12,584 nt of DNA from Desulfobulbaceae bacterium (GTDB taxonomy: Bacteria > Desulfobacterota > Desulfobulbia > Desulfobulbales > SURF-16): contig JAGHCC010000430.1 in assembly GCA_021160685.1 (NCBI GenBank), forward strand, positions 1 to 12,584, written 5' to 3'. The position numbers and the translations under genes are program-made. How positions within the stretch are numbered: position 1 is the stretch's first letter; every line of letters starts with the position of its first letter. Of this stretch, positions 7,118 through 12,584 are shown in pieces. Below the pieces are notes generated by a model. It had not been told where the DNA came from. It saw nothing but the letters and a program-made list of their open reading frames with translations, and ran no database searches.

Positions 7118-7204
7118 CGTCATCCCGGCATGTTTTTAGCCGGGATCCAAAAAGTAGCCACATACTCCATCCTGGATCCCGGCTAAAAACATGCCGGGAT
7201 GACG
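7118..7204. repeat. CGTCATCCCGGC-type palindromic repeat
   Basis: Two perfect 31-bp inverted arms (7118-7148 and 7174-7204), beginning CGTCATCCCGGCATG and including AGCCGGGATCC, flank a 25-bp loop. This is a dispersed palindromic repeat type seen in many unrelated bacterial genomes. No target duplication is evident: 7117 and 7205 already differ from symmetry. It would form a very stable hairpin in the operon transcript upstream of the cytidylyltransferase gene. Confidence 0.85.
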
Positions 7205-7276
7205 TGAGTGGATAATTTTAGCTTATCATGTTGATTTTGCGTTTTTTATACAGGCTACTCAAAATCTTGTTTATAT

Positions 7277-7354
7277 GAAAGTCTCTCGCAGAGGCACAGA
7301 GTTCACAGAGTATTATTCTCTGCGTCTCTGTGCCTTTGTGAGAGCTTAACTTTC
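7277..7354. repeat. CTCTGTG-family palindromic repeat, copy 2
   Basis: Imperfect inverted arms (7277-7310 and 7318-7354) begin and end with GAAAG...CTTTC and carry GCACAGAGTTCACAGAG / CTCTGCGTCTCTGTG cores, with a short AT-rich loop TATTATT. The core is closely related to the repeat at 815-883, especially the shared CAGAGTTCACAGAG stretch, showing two copies of one family in the window. Confidence 0.8.
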
Positions 7355-7421
7355 ATTTTTCGTTGTCCCGGTGCGTCGGGATGGCCGTTACCTAGAAGGA
7401 GTTCTCCTGAAGTTACAGAAC

Positions 7422-7450
7422 GGTGGTTAGGCCAATCTAGTGGCCCCACC
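7422..7450 (-). terminator. Hairpin just downstream of the phosphatase gene, possible weak terminator or pause
   Basis: GGTGG and GGCCA on the left pair with TGGCC and CCACC on the right, giving 10 base pairs with a 3-base bulge and a 6-base loop. It sits 17-45 bp past the stop of the minus-strand HAD gene. The bases that follow on that strand are not a clear U-tract, so a factor-independent terminator is doubtful. It may only be an attenuating or mRNA-stabilising hairpin. Confidence 0.3.
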
Positions 7451-7466
7451 TGAAGAGTTACGTCCT

Positions 7467-8090
7467 TCAAACGACTTGGTTTCCCAATCCGCCGATCATG
7501 GAATCAATTTCCGCCAATTTGAAATTATCTGTGACATGAATAAAGAAACAGCCGATTGCGGCAGCCGACTGGCGGTCAGATTTTCCGTCTCCGACAACTA
7601 CAATTTCATTGGGCCGCACATTCTCAAACCGCATTATTCGTTGCAGGGTCTGATCCTTTTTATGGGGAAATCCGATTGCATCTTCAAAATAGCAGCCCCA
7701 GTTTCTAAAAGAAATAATTTCCTTTAAGGGGGTGTCAGGAGTGGTTGAACTCACGTACACCTTGTACTTTTCCTTCAGTGAATCAAGCAGGGCTTTAGCC
7801 CCTTCTTTTTCCGGGCATATCTTGGCGCCGGCCAGGACAATATCATTGTATTGCTCAGCCAGTTCGGAACATCGCTTCTGCAGAATTTCATGTGTGGTCT
7901 CATTAAGCCGCCTGAGGATCGTCTCTATAATAACATAGCGGCTCTCTTCATACATTTCCGACAAGACGAAACGAATGACATCTGTAAAACGACCCTCTTT
8001 GGGAAACAGCTCAAAATATGCATCATATTTAAGCTGGTTTGACTCGATCAGGGTTCCATCAAAGTCAAAGACAATTACTTTTATCGCCAT
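7467..8090 (-). CDS. HAD-superfamily phosphatase, probable nonulosonate-9-phosphate phosphatase
   Basis: The 207-residue protein of the HAD-IA (phosphoglycolate-phosphatase-like) group has motif I DFDGTL (D9 nucleophile, D11 acid/base), an alpha-helical cap at about 16-95, motif II VSSTTP (S114/S115), motif III lysine in FPHKKDQ (K144/K145) and motif IV VVGDGKSD (D168, D172). All catalytic positions are present. It starts 8 bp after the stop of the NeuB-cupin synthase, with GGGA four bases from the ATG, so the two are almost certainly cotranscribed. In Kdn and Neu5Ac pathways that start from a 6-phosphosugar, a HAD enzyme removes the 9-phosphate between synthase and cytidylyltransferase. That role is inferred here from gene order. 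Sequence alone does not define substrate. Confidence 0.85.
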   Translation of the reverse strand: MAIKVIVFDFDGTLIESNQLKYDAYFELFPKEGRFTDVIRFVLSEMYEESRYVIIETILRRLNETTHEILQKRCSELAEQYNDIVLAGAKICPEKEGAKALLDSLKEKYKVYVSSTTPDTPLKEIISFRNWGCYFEDAIGFPHKKDQTLQRIMRFENVRPNEIVVVGDGKSDRQSAAAIGCFFIHVTDNFKLAEIDSMIGGLGNQVV

Positions 8091-8098
8091 ATGTTCCC

Positions 8099-9622
8099 TT
8101 AGGCCTGTTTTTTTTCAACAGCACTCAAGTTCGGAATGACTGTTTTTCTTGTTTCACGAGGCAGCCGTGCGATCCGCTCATCTTCATAAAACGAATCGTC
8201 ATTATAATGAGTGGTGGAGATTTCTTCAAAGATCGCCCCGCCAAGAGTGTGAAACTTATGCCATTCACCGGGTTTGACAAGAATGGTATCACCCGGCAGG
8301 GGCTTGATACGGTTACCATCCAGCTCAACCTCAAGGTCGCCGTGCAGCAACTGGAACGTTTCTTCCTTCACCTTGTGATAATGATAGGGGTGCTTCTGCC
8401 TCGGCAGTTGAATGATCAGTTTCTTGCAGTACTCCCGATTGATGACATCGATAATGATCGCCCCAAATTCCCGGAAGTGTTCGAGACCGTAGTGATGGGA
8501 AAGTTCGACCGAGCTTTCACGGCCGATTTCAATCCTCGCCTCATTGAGCATGCCCTTGACCTGCAGCATGATGCGGTAGATGATCTCTTCTGCTGGTAAT
8601 GGTGAACTGGCAACAACTTCACCAATGGGCTTATTAGCACCATAATCCTTATCCGCCTTCATGCCTTCGAACCAGTCGCCGCTGACCAGTTGACCGTCCT
8701 GCAGAGGCATGGCAAAATAGACCTTATCCCGGGTGATTTTCTGATCTTTCTTAATCTGCTTTTTGACGTATACACCGCGCATTAAGGATCGTAGTGAGGC
8801 TATCTCTTCGGGCGATGCCGGGCTGCGATTCTCACCGCCGCAGGATTTCATGGTCTCGTTGTAAGCGGCCAGCCACTTGGCAGTCTGTTCGGGATCAGAA
8901 GAGTACGTGTTCAGCTTGTGTTTTTTTGTATTCATCCCCACATGCCGTTCAAACATTGTCGCACCTTTGGCACAGGCAATCATGATAGGATTGCAGTCGT
9001 CTGGGTCTTCGTGGGTAGAAAAACCAATAGGGATGCCTGGAAATCGTTCTTTCAGCAAGTCTATCTGGTTTAAATTCAACTTGTCGCTTGGTGTCGGATA
9101 AACGGCAACACAATGCATTAAGGCAAAATGCACATTCCTGGTTTCAAAGAAACTGACCAGCCTGTCTATCTGGGTCATACTCAGGCCTGCTGTCGAGGCG
9201 ACAATCGGCTGATTTGTTTCAGCGATCCTTTCGAGGAGGGGCCTGTCCAGTGCTGAACAACTGGCCACCTTGACAATTTCTATCCCCAATTCCTGGATAA
9301 TGTCTACAGACTCTTCATCGAACGGTGTACACATGGTGTACATGCCGCTATCGACAATGGTTTTCGTCAGCTTAGCATAGTCTTTTTTGGTCAAGGCTGT
9401 TTCCATGAACCTTGGGATATGCTTCACATCCTTTTTCTTTTTATAATCCGGGTGGATAAATGTATCCAGTTGCCGAAACTGAAATTTCAGTGCCCCCCGG
9501 ACACCAGCATCACGGTTGACGTCACCAAATGCTTTAATGATATTCAGGGCATGCTCCATGTCGCCCTGATGGTTATTCGCCAGGTCATATGTAAACAGAC
9601 CGTTAAAGTCAAAATCCTGCAT
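8099..9622 (-). CDS. NeuB-family nonulosonate synthase fused to a C-terminal cupin domain
   Basis: NeuB enzymes condense phosphoenolpyruvate with an aldose to a nine-carbon keto acid. Numbered from the ATG at 9622 (507 residues), a TIM-barrel synthase spans about 1-270: YDLANNHQG (12-20), LKFQ (45-48), CTPFDEESVD, KVAS (118-121), HCVAVYPTP, STHE (H204) and FERH (E225, H227, metal/catalytic). A SAF/antifreeze-like segment follows at about 278-345 (SLMRGVYVKKQIKKDQKIT). A cupin occupies about 390-465 with HYHKVKEETFQLLHG (H414, H416, E420) and KPGEWH (H455), a complete metal site. Ordinary NeuB proteins stop near residue 350. The usual Glu of 'AEIG' is Asp13, and the position after KIASG that is Glu in NeuB is Ser123, so the aldose is probably not ManNAc. 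A GTG six bases upstream overlaps the AGGAG, so the ATG is preferred. The phosphatase gene follows 8 bp later. Confidence 0.87.
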   Translation of the reverse strand: MQDFDFNGLFTYDLANNHQGDMEHALNIIKAFGDVNRDAGVRGALKFQFRQLDTFIHPDYKKKKDVKHIPRFMETALTKKDYAKLTKTIVDSGMYTMCTPFDEESVDIIQELGIEIVKVASCSALDRPLLERIAETNQPIVASTAGLSMTQIDRLVSFFETRNVHFALMHCVAVYPTPSDKLNLNQIDLLKERFPGIPIGFSTHEDPDDCNPIMIACAKGATMFERHVGMNTKKHKLNTYSSDPEQTAKWLAAYNETMKSCGGENRSPASPEEIASLRSLMRGVYVKKQIKKDQKITRDKVYFAMPLQDGQLVSGDWFEGMKADKDYGANKPIGEVVASSPLPAEEIIYRIMLQVKGMLNEARIEIGRESSVELSHHYGLEHFREFGAIIIDVINREYCKKLIIQLPRQKHPYHYHKVKEETFQLLHGDLEVELDGNRIKPLPGDTILVKPGEWHKFHTLGGAIFEEISTTHYNDDSFYEDERIARLPRETRKTVIPNLSAVEKKQA

Positions 9623-9627
9623 AATCA

Positions 9628-9632
9628 CTCCT
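9628..9632 (-). promoter_or_regulatory. Ribosome-binding site that fixes the start of the synthase gene
   Basis: AGGAG on the minus strand lies five bases before the ATG at 9622. The upstream in-frame GTG (9628-9626) shares a base with it and is therefore an unlikely start. Confidence 0.75.
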
Positions 9633-9641
9633 GTTACATTT

Positions 9642-9671
9642 TATATAACTGCTCGCGTAAAGCTACAGCAA
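9642..9671 (-). promoter_or_regulatory. Possible sigma-70 promoter for the synthase-phosphatase genes
   Basis: On the minus strand TTGCTG (9671-9666) and TATATA (9647-9642) are separated by 18 bp and lie just upstream of the synthase ribosome-binding site. The -10 matches the consensus only partly, and the implied leader is very short, so this is a weak proposal. It would give the synthase independent expression despite the MITE upstream. Confidence 0.25.
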
Positions 9672-9694
9672 TTCAGCACTACTGCAACTCTGCA

Positions 9695-9807
9695 GTAAAT
9701 GTTCGGTCAACCCATTAACGTTTAAACAACGACTTAGCTATTGTAGGGTGGGCAATGCCCACCCTACAATAGCTCAATGCAGTGAGATGGGTTGAACGAA
9801 TATTTAC
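9695..9807. mobile_element. Second IS66-like MITE with near-perfect 8-bp target duplication
   Basis: GTAAATGTTCGGTCAACCCA (9695-9714) and the complement of 9788-9807 match at 18 of 20 positions. The flanking 8-mers are ACTCTGCA (9687-9694) and ACTCTGAA (9808-9815), seven of eight identical, as expected of an aged target-site duplication. The terminal GTAAATRTTCG is shared with the element at 4717-4872, so both belong to one family. The 113-bp unit has no coding capacity and carries a perfect 39-bp palindrome at its centre. It lies in the gap between the oxidoreductase stop and the synthase start. Confidence 0.78.
9736..9774. repeat. Perfect 39-bp palindrome (GTAGGGTGGGCA type), possible terminator
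   Basis: Two perfect 19-bp arms (9736-9754 and 9756-9774), containing TTGTAGGGTGGGCA and its complement, flank a single base at 9755. This GTAGGGTGGGC/GCCCACCCTAC palindrome is a widely dispersed bacterial repeat. It begins 49 bp past the oxidoreductase stop on the minus strand, so its very stable hairpin could end or weaken transcription from upstream genes. No U-run follows. Confidence 0.8.
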
Positions 9808-9822
9808 ACTCTGAAAGTTGAG

Positions 9823-10926
9823 TTATAGTATTTCAATGGCATCAAGCCTGTAGCCTTTTTCGTAATTTATTTTAACCACCCTGCCATGCTCGTGGGATGC
9901 GTGAGCTGCTGCAAGCAGCAGCATGGTATCAAGCCCCCTTTCTATGGATATGGGTGAGTCTCCCGTAAAACTGCCATTAAGGATTTCTTCGATATGTTCA
10001 ATCTCACCTTTAAAATCATCCGGCCGTGATTTGGCAATATTTTCAGTCTGGATTTCTTCTTCTCCATCCCAGTAGCGGATGGCGTCATGCCCATCGTCAA
10101 CATTGACAAACCATTCCACGAATCCCTTGCTGCCCTGGATGCGGACAGCCTTTTGAGCCGGTTCAGTGACCACATCCTGGGCAATGTCACCGACAAATCC
10201 GGATTCCGTCGTGACATTGAGCAGACAGATTTGGTCATATTTAACCTCACCGTTGTCGATCATGTCCATTGTTGCCGAGACTGTGGAGACCCTGCCAAAG
10301 CCTACAAGGTGTGCAAAATGCTGCCAGATATTCATGGCGTGGGAATGTTCGCCACTGGCGCCGCCGCCCTGTTCATAGTACCCGAGGTAGGTGTCCTTGG
10401 GGCCCTTGAGCCAGGGATGTGCCCCGAAAATCCCGCCCCAGTGCTCTCGAAATCTGGCGCTGATGGTAATCGGCTGACCGATTATACCTTGATTTAATAT
10501 TTCCTCGGCGCGCGTTGAGTTTTGGGTCAGGACGTGGTTATAGCCAACCGCCACAAAAGTGCCGGTACTGTTTTTTAAATCAACGATTTCCTGGGCACCT
10601 TCCAGTGAAGGGGTGCACAGCGGCTTTTCGATCAGCAGGACCTTGGGCGGCCTGCTTTGCAGGATTTGTTTTGCCAGGCCCATATGGGAATCCGGCGGTG
10701 TGCCGATGATAGCCAGATCAAAGTCCTCATCCGGCAGGTTGTCTACTGTTACCAGCTGAATCTCAGAATCCCATTCTCCGTACCGGGCAGGGTATATGTC
10801 CTGTTGCGTTCTATCTAAAGCCTGCTGATCAATATCGCAAATAACCACGCTCCAGCCTTTGGATCGACAGACATGGGCCAAGTGATTGCCGATGGATCCG
10901 GCTCCGTATATTTTTACTTTATACAC
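9823..10926 (-). CDS. Gfo/Idh/MocA-family NAD(P)-dependent sugar oxidoreductase
   Basis: The 367-residue protein has an N-terminal Rossmann fold: KIYGAGSIGNHLAHVCRSKGW (5-25, dinucleotide loop GAGSIG) with D31 after the second strand, IIGTPPDSH (73-81) and the family's EKPL (100-103), where K101 is the conserved catalytic-site lysine. The C-terminal alpha/beta domain has the conserved GGGASGEHSHAMNI (187-200), whose histidines H194/H196 take the place of the family's catalytic His. Such enzymes oxidise or reduce sugars and nucleotide sugars, and in surface-glycan loci they commonly modify an amino-sugar or nonulosonate precursor. The specific reaction here is unknown. The start is GTG at 10926 because an excellent AGGAG lies 8 bases upstream and the protein then begins directly with the Rossmann strand. 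It sits 32 bp after paralogue 2, clearly in the same operon. Confidence 0.9.
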   Translation of the reverse strand: MYKVKIYGAGSIGNHLAHVCRSKGWSVVICDIDQQALDRTQQDIYPARYGEWDSEIQLVTVDNLPDEDFDLAIIGTPPDSHMGLAKQILQSRPPKVLLIEKPLCTPSLEGAQEIVDLKNSTGTFVAVGYNHVLTQNSTRAEEILNQGIIGQPITISARFREHWGGIFGAHPWLKGPKDTYLGYYEQGGGASGEHSHAMNIWQHFAHLVGFGRVSTVSATMDMIDNGEVKYDQICLLNVTTESGFVGDIAQDVVTEPAQKAVRIQGSKGFVEWFVNVDDGHDAIRYWDGEEEIQTENIAKSRPDDFKGEIEHIEEILNGSFTGDSPISIERGLDTMLLLAAAHASHEHGRVVKINYEKGYRLDAIEIL

Positions 10927-10934
10927 TAACGTAT

Positions 10935-10939
10935 CTCCT
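10935..10939 (-). promoter_or_regulatory. Ribosome-binding site supporting a GTG start
   Basis: AGGAG on the minus strand, within an A-rich AAAAAAGGAGA run, lies eight bases from the GTG at 10926. No ATG is available nearby that keeps the Rossmann strand intact. Confidence 0.75.
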
Positions 10940-10958
10940 TTTTTGGGGAGTAGAACTC

Positions 10959-12326
10959 CTATCCGGTAATTCGAAAAATGTGCTTGGAGTGCCGGGTAAC
11001 CCGTATATTCTTAAACCTGTCCAGCATATTGCCCAGTCGCGCAATCCGTCTTTCAACCTCATCAACAGAGATATCCGGCCAGCGGTGTGTATGATAGGCC
11101 AGGTTATTGCGGTGGCCGGGCCGTCGCATATTAACATGTTTTTTTGCTGTCCGCATCCGGTTACGGATCCAGCCGCTCAGGTAATTTGGCATTGATGAAG
11201 TCGGCGGCTGTTTTTCATGGTACGCAGCGGTTTCCAGGACATCGATTATCCGGTCGGCTGCCAGTCTGCCGTCCAGCGCCGCAATATGCTGATTCAGCCT
11301 GGCGCGGCGTACACCGTAATCCAGTGGACCGAGATCACCTCTGACAATGGCAACTGCCTTGCTGCACAGTTCATCAAGAGAAAATGTCTGGTGGCTAACA
11401 GCATTGGGCAGCTGGTGATCAATATTTTCAGATGCAACCGGTTGATAGCTTACTGTAGGTCTATCCAGAACCGCAGCTTCAACCTGGGTCGTACAGCTAT
11501 TGGCGATGAGCACCTTAGAGGCCATCAGCCAAGGCAGAACACTGCCGTCATTGACTACCCTGATGTTGTTGCAGCGCTTAGCAACGGCCAGCCACGGAGC
11601 GTGATTTTCGGCGGGATGGGGACGGACAACCACAGTGAGATCGGGCAGCGCCCTGCAAAGCTCCGGCAGCATCATTTGAAAAGATTCAAACAATTGCAGC
11701 TTGTGACGTCCCCATGCAGTATCAAACTGATTGACTTTTTCTGACTTTTCCGCTTCCAATATCTTCTTTAATGGACTGAGCTCAGGGAAAAAATGATTGA
11801 CCTTGCTGAAGTTTGTATTCACCAGGACAAAATCCCCGAACCGTTCACGGATCTCATTGACCTGGGGCTGGTAATAGTCACGTAACTCCTTGCGCATCAT
11901 ATCAATCCGTGGGTTGCCGGTGATATGAATCGGCGTGCCGGGATAATCAGGATAGTTCCGCAAGGCTTGCGCATCGTCTTCACCCCAAGCGATGAGATGG
12001 GATACCTGTGCCACGGTGTAAGGCGACAGACGCCACCGGTAATACTCCTGGTCTGGTTCCCGCAAAAGCCCTTCCTCATCCCAGGCAACAATCTCATGGC
12101 CAAGTTTGCGCAATATGGAGAACATCCGAATGCTTAGTTTACGCATGCTCTTGGCCAGGTAAACTCCCCGAGGGATTGCATCAACCTTAAAATGGATAAA
12201 GGCCCGGGAGCCCATGATAACCGGAAATCCCCGCTCAGCGGCAACGCAGGACAGCAGAAGTTTGGCATCCATCTCGCGTACCTGGGATTCCACAGGGATG
12301 ATCAATGTTGAAGCTGTTTTATTCAT
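10959..12326 (-). CDS. Surface carbohydrate biosynthesis protein (GT-B-like), paralogue 2
   Basis: This is a 455-residue paralogue of the protein at 4893-6296, sharing blocks along its whole length: LIIPVESQVREMDAKLLL (8-25), AWDEEGL (81-87), SHLIAWG (109-115), GNPRID (137-142), VNTNFSKVN (169-177), VVRPHPAEN (233-241), NSCTTQVEA (276-284) and HRWPDISVDEVERRIARL (414-431). The D/E-rich-G, HP and S/T-T motifs recall bacterial CMP-sialic-acid-using GT-B transferases. The link is an inference from motifs and from the neighbouring CMP-sugar genes. The ATG at 12326 is chosen over in-frame ATGs at 12347 and 12407: AGGT (12333-12336) precedes it by 6 bases, the paralogues' N-termini line up, and the upstream extension looks non-coding. 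It stops with TAG at 10959, 32 bp before the oxidoreductase. It is the first complete gene of the minus-strand cluster. Confidence 0.82.
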   Translation of the reverse strand: MNKTASTLIIPVESQVREMDAKLLLSCVAAERGFPVIMGSRAFIHFKVDAIPRGVYLAKSMRKLSIRMFSILRKLGHEIVAWDEEGLLREPDQEYYRWRLSPYTVAQVSHLIAWGEDDAQALRNYPDYPGTPIHITGNPRIDMMRKELRDYYQPQVNEIRERFGDFVLVNTNFSKVNHFFPELSPLKKILEAEKSEKVNQFDTAWGRHKLQLFESFQMMLPELCRALPDLTVVVRPHPAENHAPWLAVAKRCNNIRVVNDGSVLPWLMASKVLIANSCTTQVEAAVLDRPTVSYQPVASENIDHQLPNAVSHQTFSLDELCSKAVAIVRGDLGPLDYGVRRARLNQHIAALDGRLAADRIIDVLETAAYHEKQPPTSSMPNYLSGWIRNRMRTAKKHVNMRRPGHRNNLAYHTHRWPDISVDEVERRIARLGNMLDRFKNIRVTRHSKHIFRITG

Positions 12327-12332
12327 CAAGAT

Positions 12333-12337
12333 ACCTA
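12333..12337 (-). promoter_or_regulatory. Ribosome-binding site choosing the start of paralogue 2
   Basis: TAGGT on the minus strand lies six bases from the ATG at 12326. The alternative ATG at 12347 has no comparable site. Confidence 0.5.
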
Positions 12338-12402
12338 GTTCAGACATCGTTAAATTGATGCTGTTTTTTGGACATTCTGCTGCAAATCTGCACGGGGTCT
12401 CG

Positions 12403-12522
12403 TTCAAGGTTCAAGGTTCAAGGTTCAGAGTTAAAAGGGTACACGTTATCTCAAGGGTACCAGCAACCCTGAACCTTGAACCTTGAACCTTGAACCTTGA
12501 ACTTTGAACTTTGAACTTTGAA
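12403..12522. repeat. Inverted arrays of a 7-bp tandem repeat (TTCAAGG / CCTTGAA)
   Basis: The left array has three consecutive TTCAAGG units (12403-12423) and then a decayed unit. The right array, in the opposite orientation, has four CCTTGAA units (12474-12501) followed by three CTTTGAA units (12502-12522). The arrays can pair into a long hairpin across a spacer of about 45 bp, which itself contains two GGGTAC words. The structure lies about 76 bp upstream of the paralogue 2 start, in the leader or promoter region of the glycan operon. Confidence 0.9.
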
Positions 12523-12526
12523 GCTC

Positions 12527-12583
12527 TTAACCCAGACCAACTGTCCAATCTTGATCAAATTTCTTGCCAGTAAAGAGTTTGCA
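12527..12583 (-). CDS. Possible C-terminal end of an upstream minus-strand gene
   Basis: Read leftward from the window edge, one frame gives 18 open codons ending ...GKKFDQDWTVGLG and then TAA at 12529-12527, just before the heptamer repeats. The direction agrees with the rest of the cluster, but a stretch this short is open by chance in other frames too. I do not recognise the product. The call rests on position only. Confidence 0.3.
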   Translation of the reverse strand, partial: CKLFTGKKFDQDWTVGLG

Positions 12584-12584
12584 G

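Larger units (their letters stand above)
7028..7466. other. Gap inside the glycan operon holding palindromic repeats
   Basis: This stretch contains no convincing gene on either strand. It holds a 31-bp-arm palindrome (7118-7204), a CTCTGTG-family palindrome (7277-7354), a small perfect palindrome AGGAG-TT-CTCCT (7397-7408) and a hairpin at 7422-7450. The remaining unique DNA (7028-7117, 7205-7276, 7355-7396) shows nothing I recognise. All other gaps in this minus-strand cluster are shorter (8-200 bp), so this one probably grew by insertion. Confidence 0.7.

Noticed and set aside
8039..8599. Long + strand open frame (186 codons) opposite the synthase/phosphatase junction
   Set aside because: It overlaps two strongly supported minus-strand genes in antisense, and its translation shows no recognisable domain or family pattern.
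12327..12407. N-terminal extension of paralogue 2 to an in-frame ATG at 12407
   Set aside because: The extension has no counterpart in the paralogue and starts within the heptamer array. The ATG at 12326 has the better ribosome-binding site.
12403..12522. CRISPR-like array
   Set aside because: Units are only 7 bp with no spacers, and the two arrays are inverted relative to each other. No cas gene is present.

Overview
The window looks like a Gram-negative, probably Desulfobacterota-type (deltaproteobacterial), chromosome segment devoted to the outer envelope. The basis is a set of Kdo/LPS-transport genes, a sulfate-reducer-like gene style and a high density of palindromic intergenic repeats. 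No rRNA or other taxonomic marker is present, so the assignment is an inference.

Left half (1-4705, all + strand), lipopolysaccharide genes: the C-terminal part of the Kdo transferase waaA, broken by an in-frame TAG; kdsB (CMP-Kdo synthetase); an unusual 536-residue protein made of two tandem Kdo/heptose-kinase-like domains; lptC (inner-membrane LPS-transport protein); and lptB (LPS-transport ATPase). lptA, normally between lptC and lptB, is absent, as is kdsC.

Right half (4893-12583, all - strand, read right to left), a surface-glycan locus: a possible gene end at the window edge; a 'surface carbohydrate biosynthesis' protein with GT-B-like motifs; a Gfo/Idh/MocA oxidoreductase; a NeuB-type nonulosonate synthase fused to a C-terminal cupin; a HAD phosphatase; a CMP-acylneuraminate-synthetase-like cytidylyltransferase; and a second paralogue of the surface carbohydrate protein. 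Synthase, phosphatase and CMP-transferase together are the three steps of the phosphorylated route to a CMP-activated nonulosonic acid (the Kdn / Neu5Ac-9-phosphate type). The two flanking paralogues carry the acidic, HP and S/T motifs seen in bacterial CMP-sugar-dependent transferases, so the locus may build and attach a sialic-acid-like sugar of unknown structure.

Intergenic DNA is mostly small mobile or palindromic elements. There are two IS66-like MITEs with GTAAAT termini and 8-bp target duplications (4717-4872 and 9695-9807), a 182-bp full-length fold-back element (608-789), two copies of a CTCTGTG palindrome, one CGTCATCCCGGC palindrome, a perfect 39-bp palindrome inside one MITE, and inverted heptamer arrays upstream of the glycan operon. 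No tRNA, rRNA or CRISPR array was seen.
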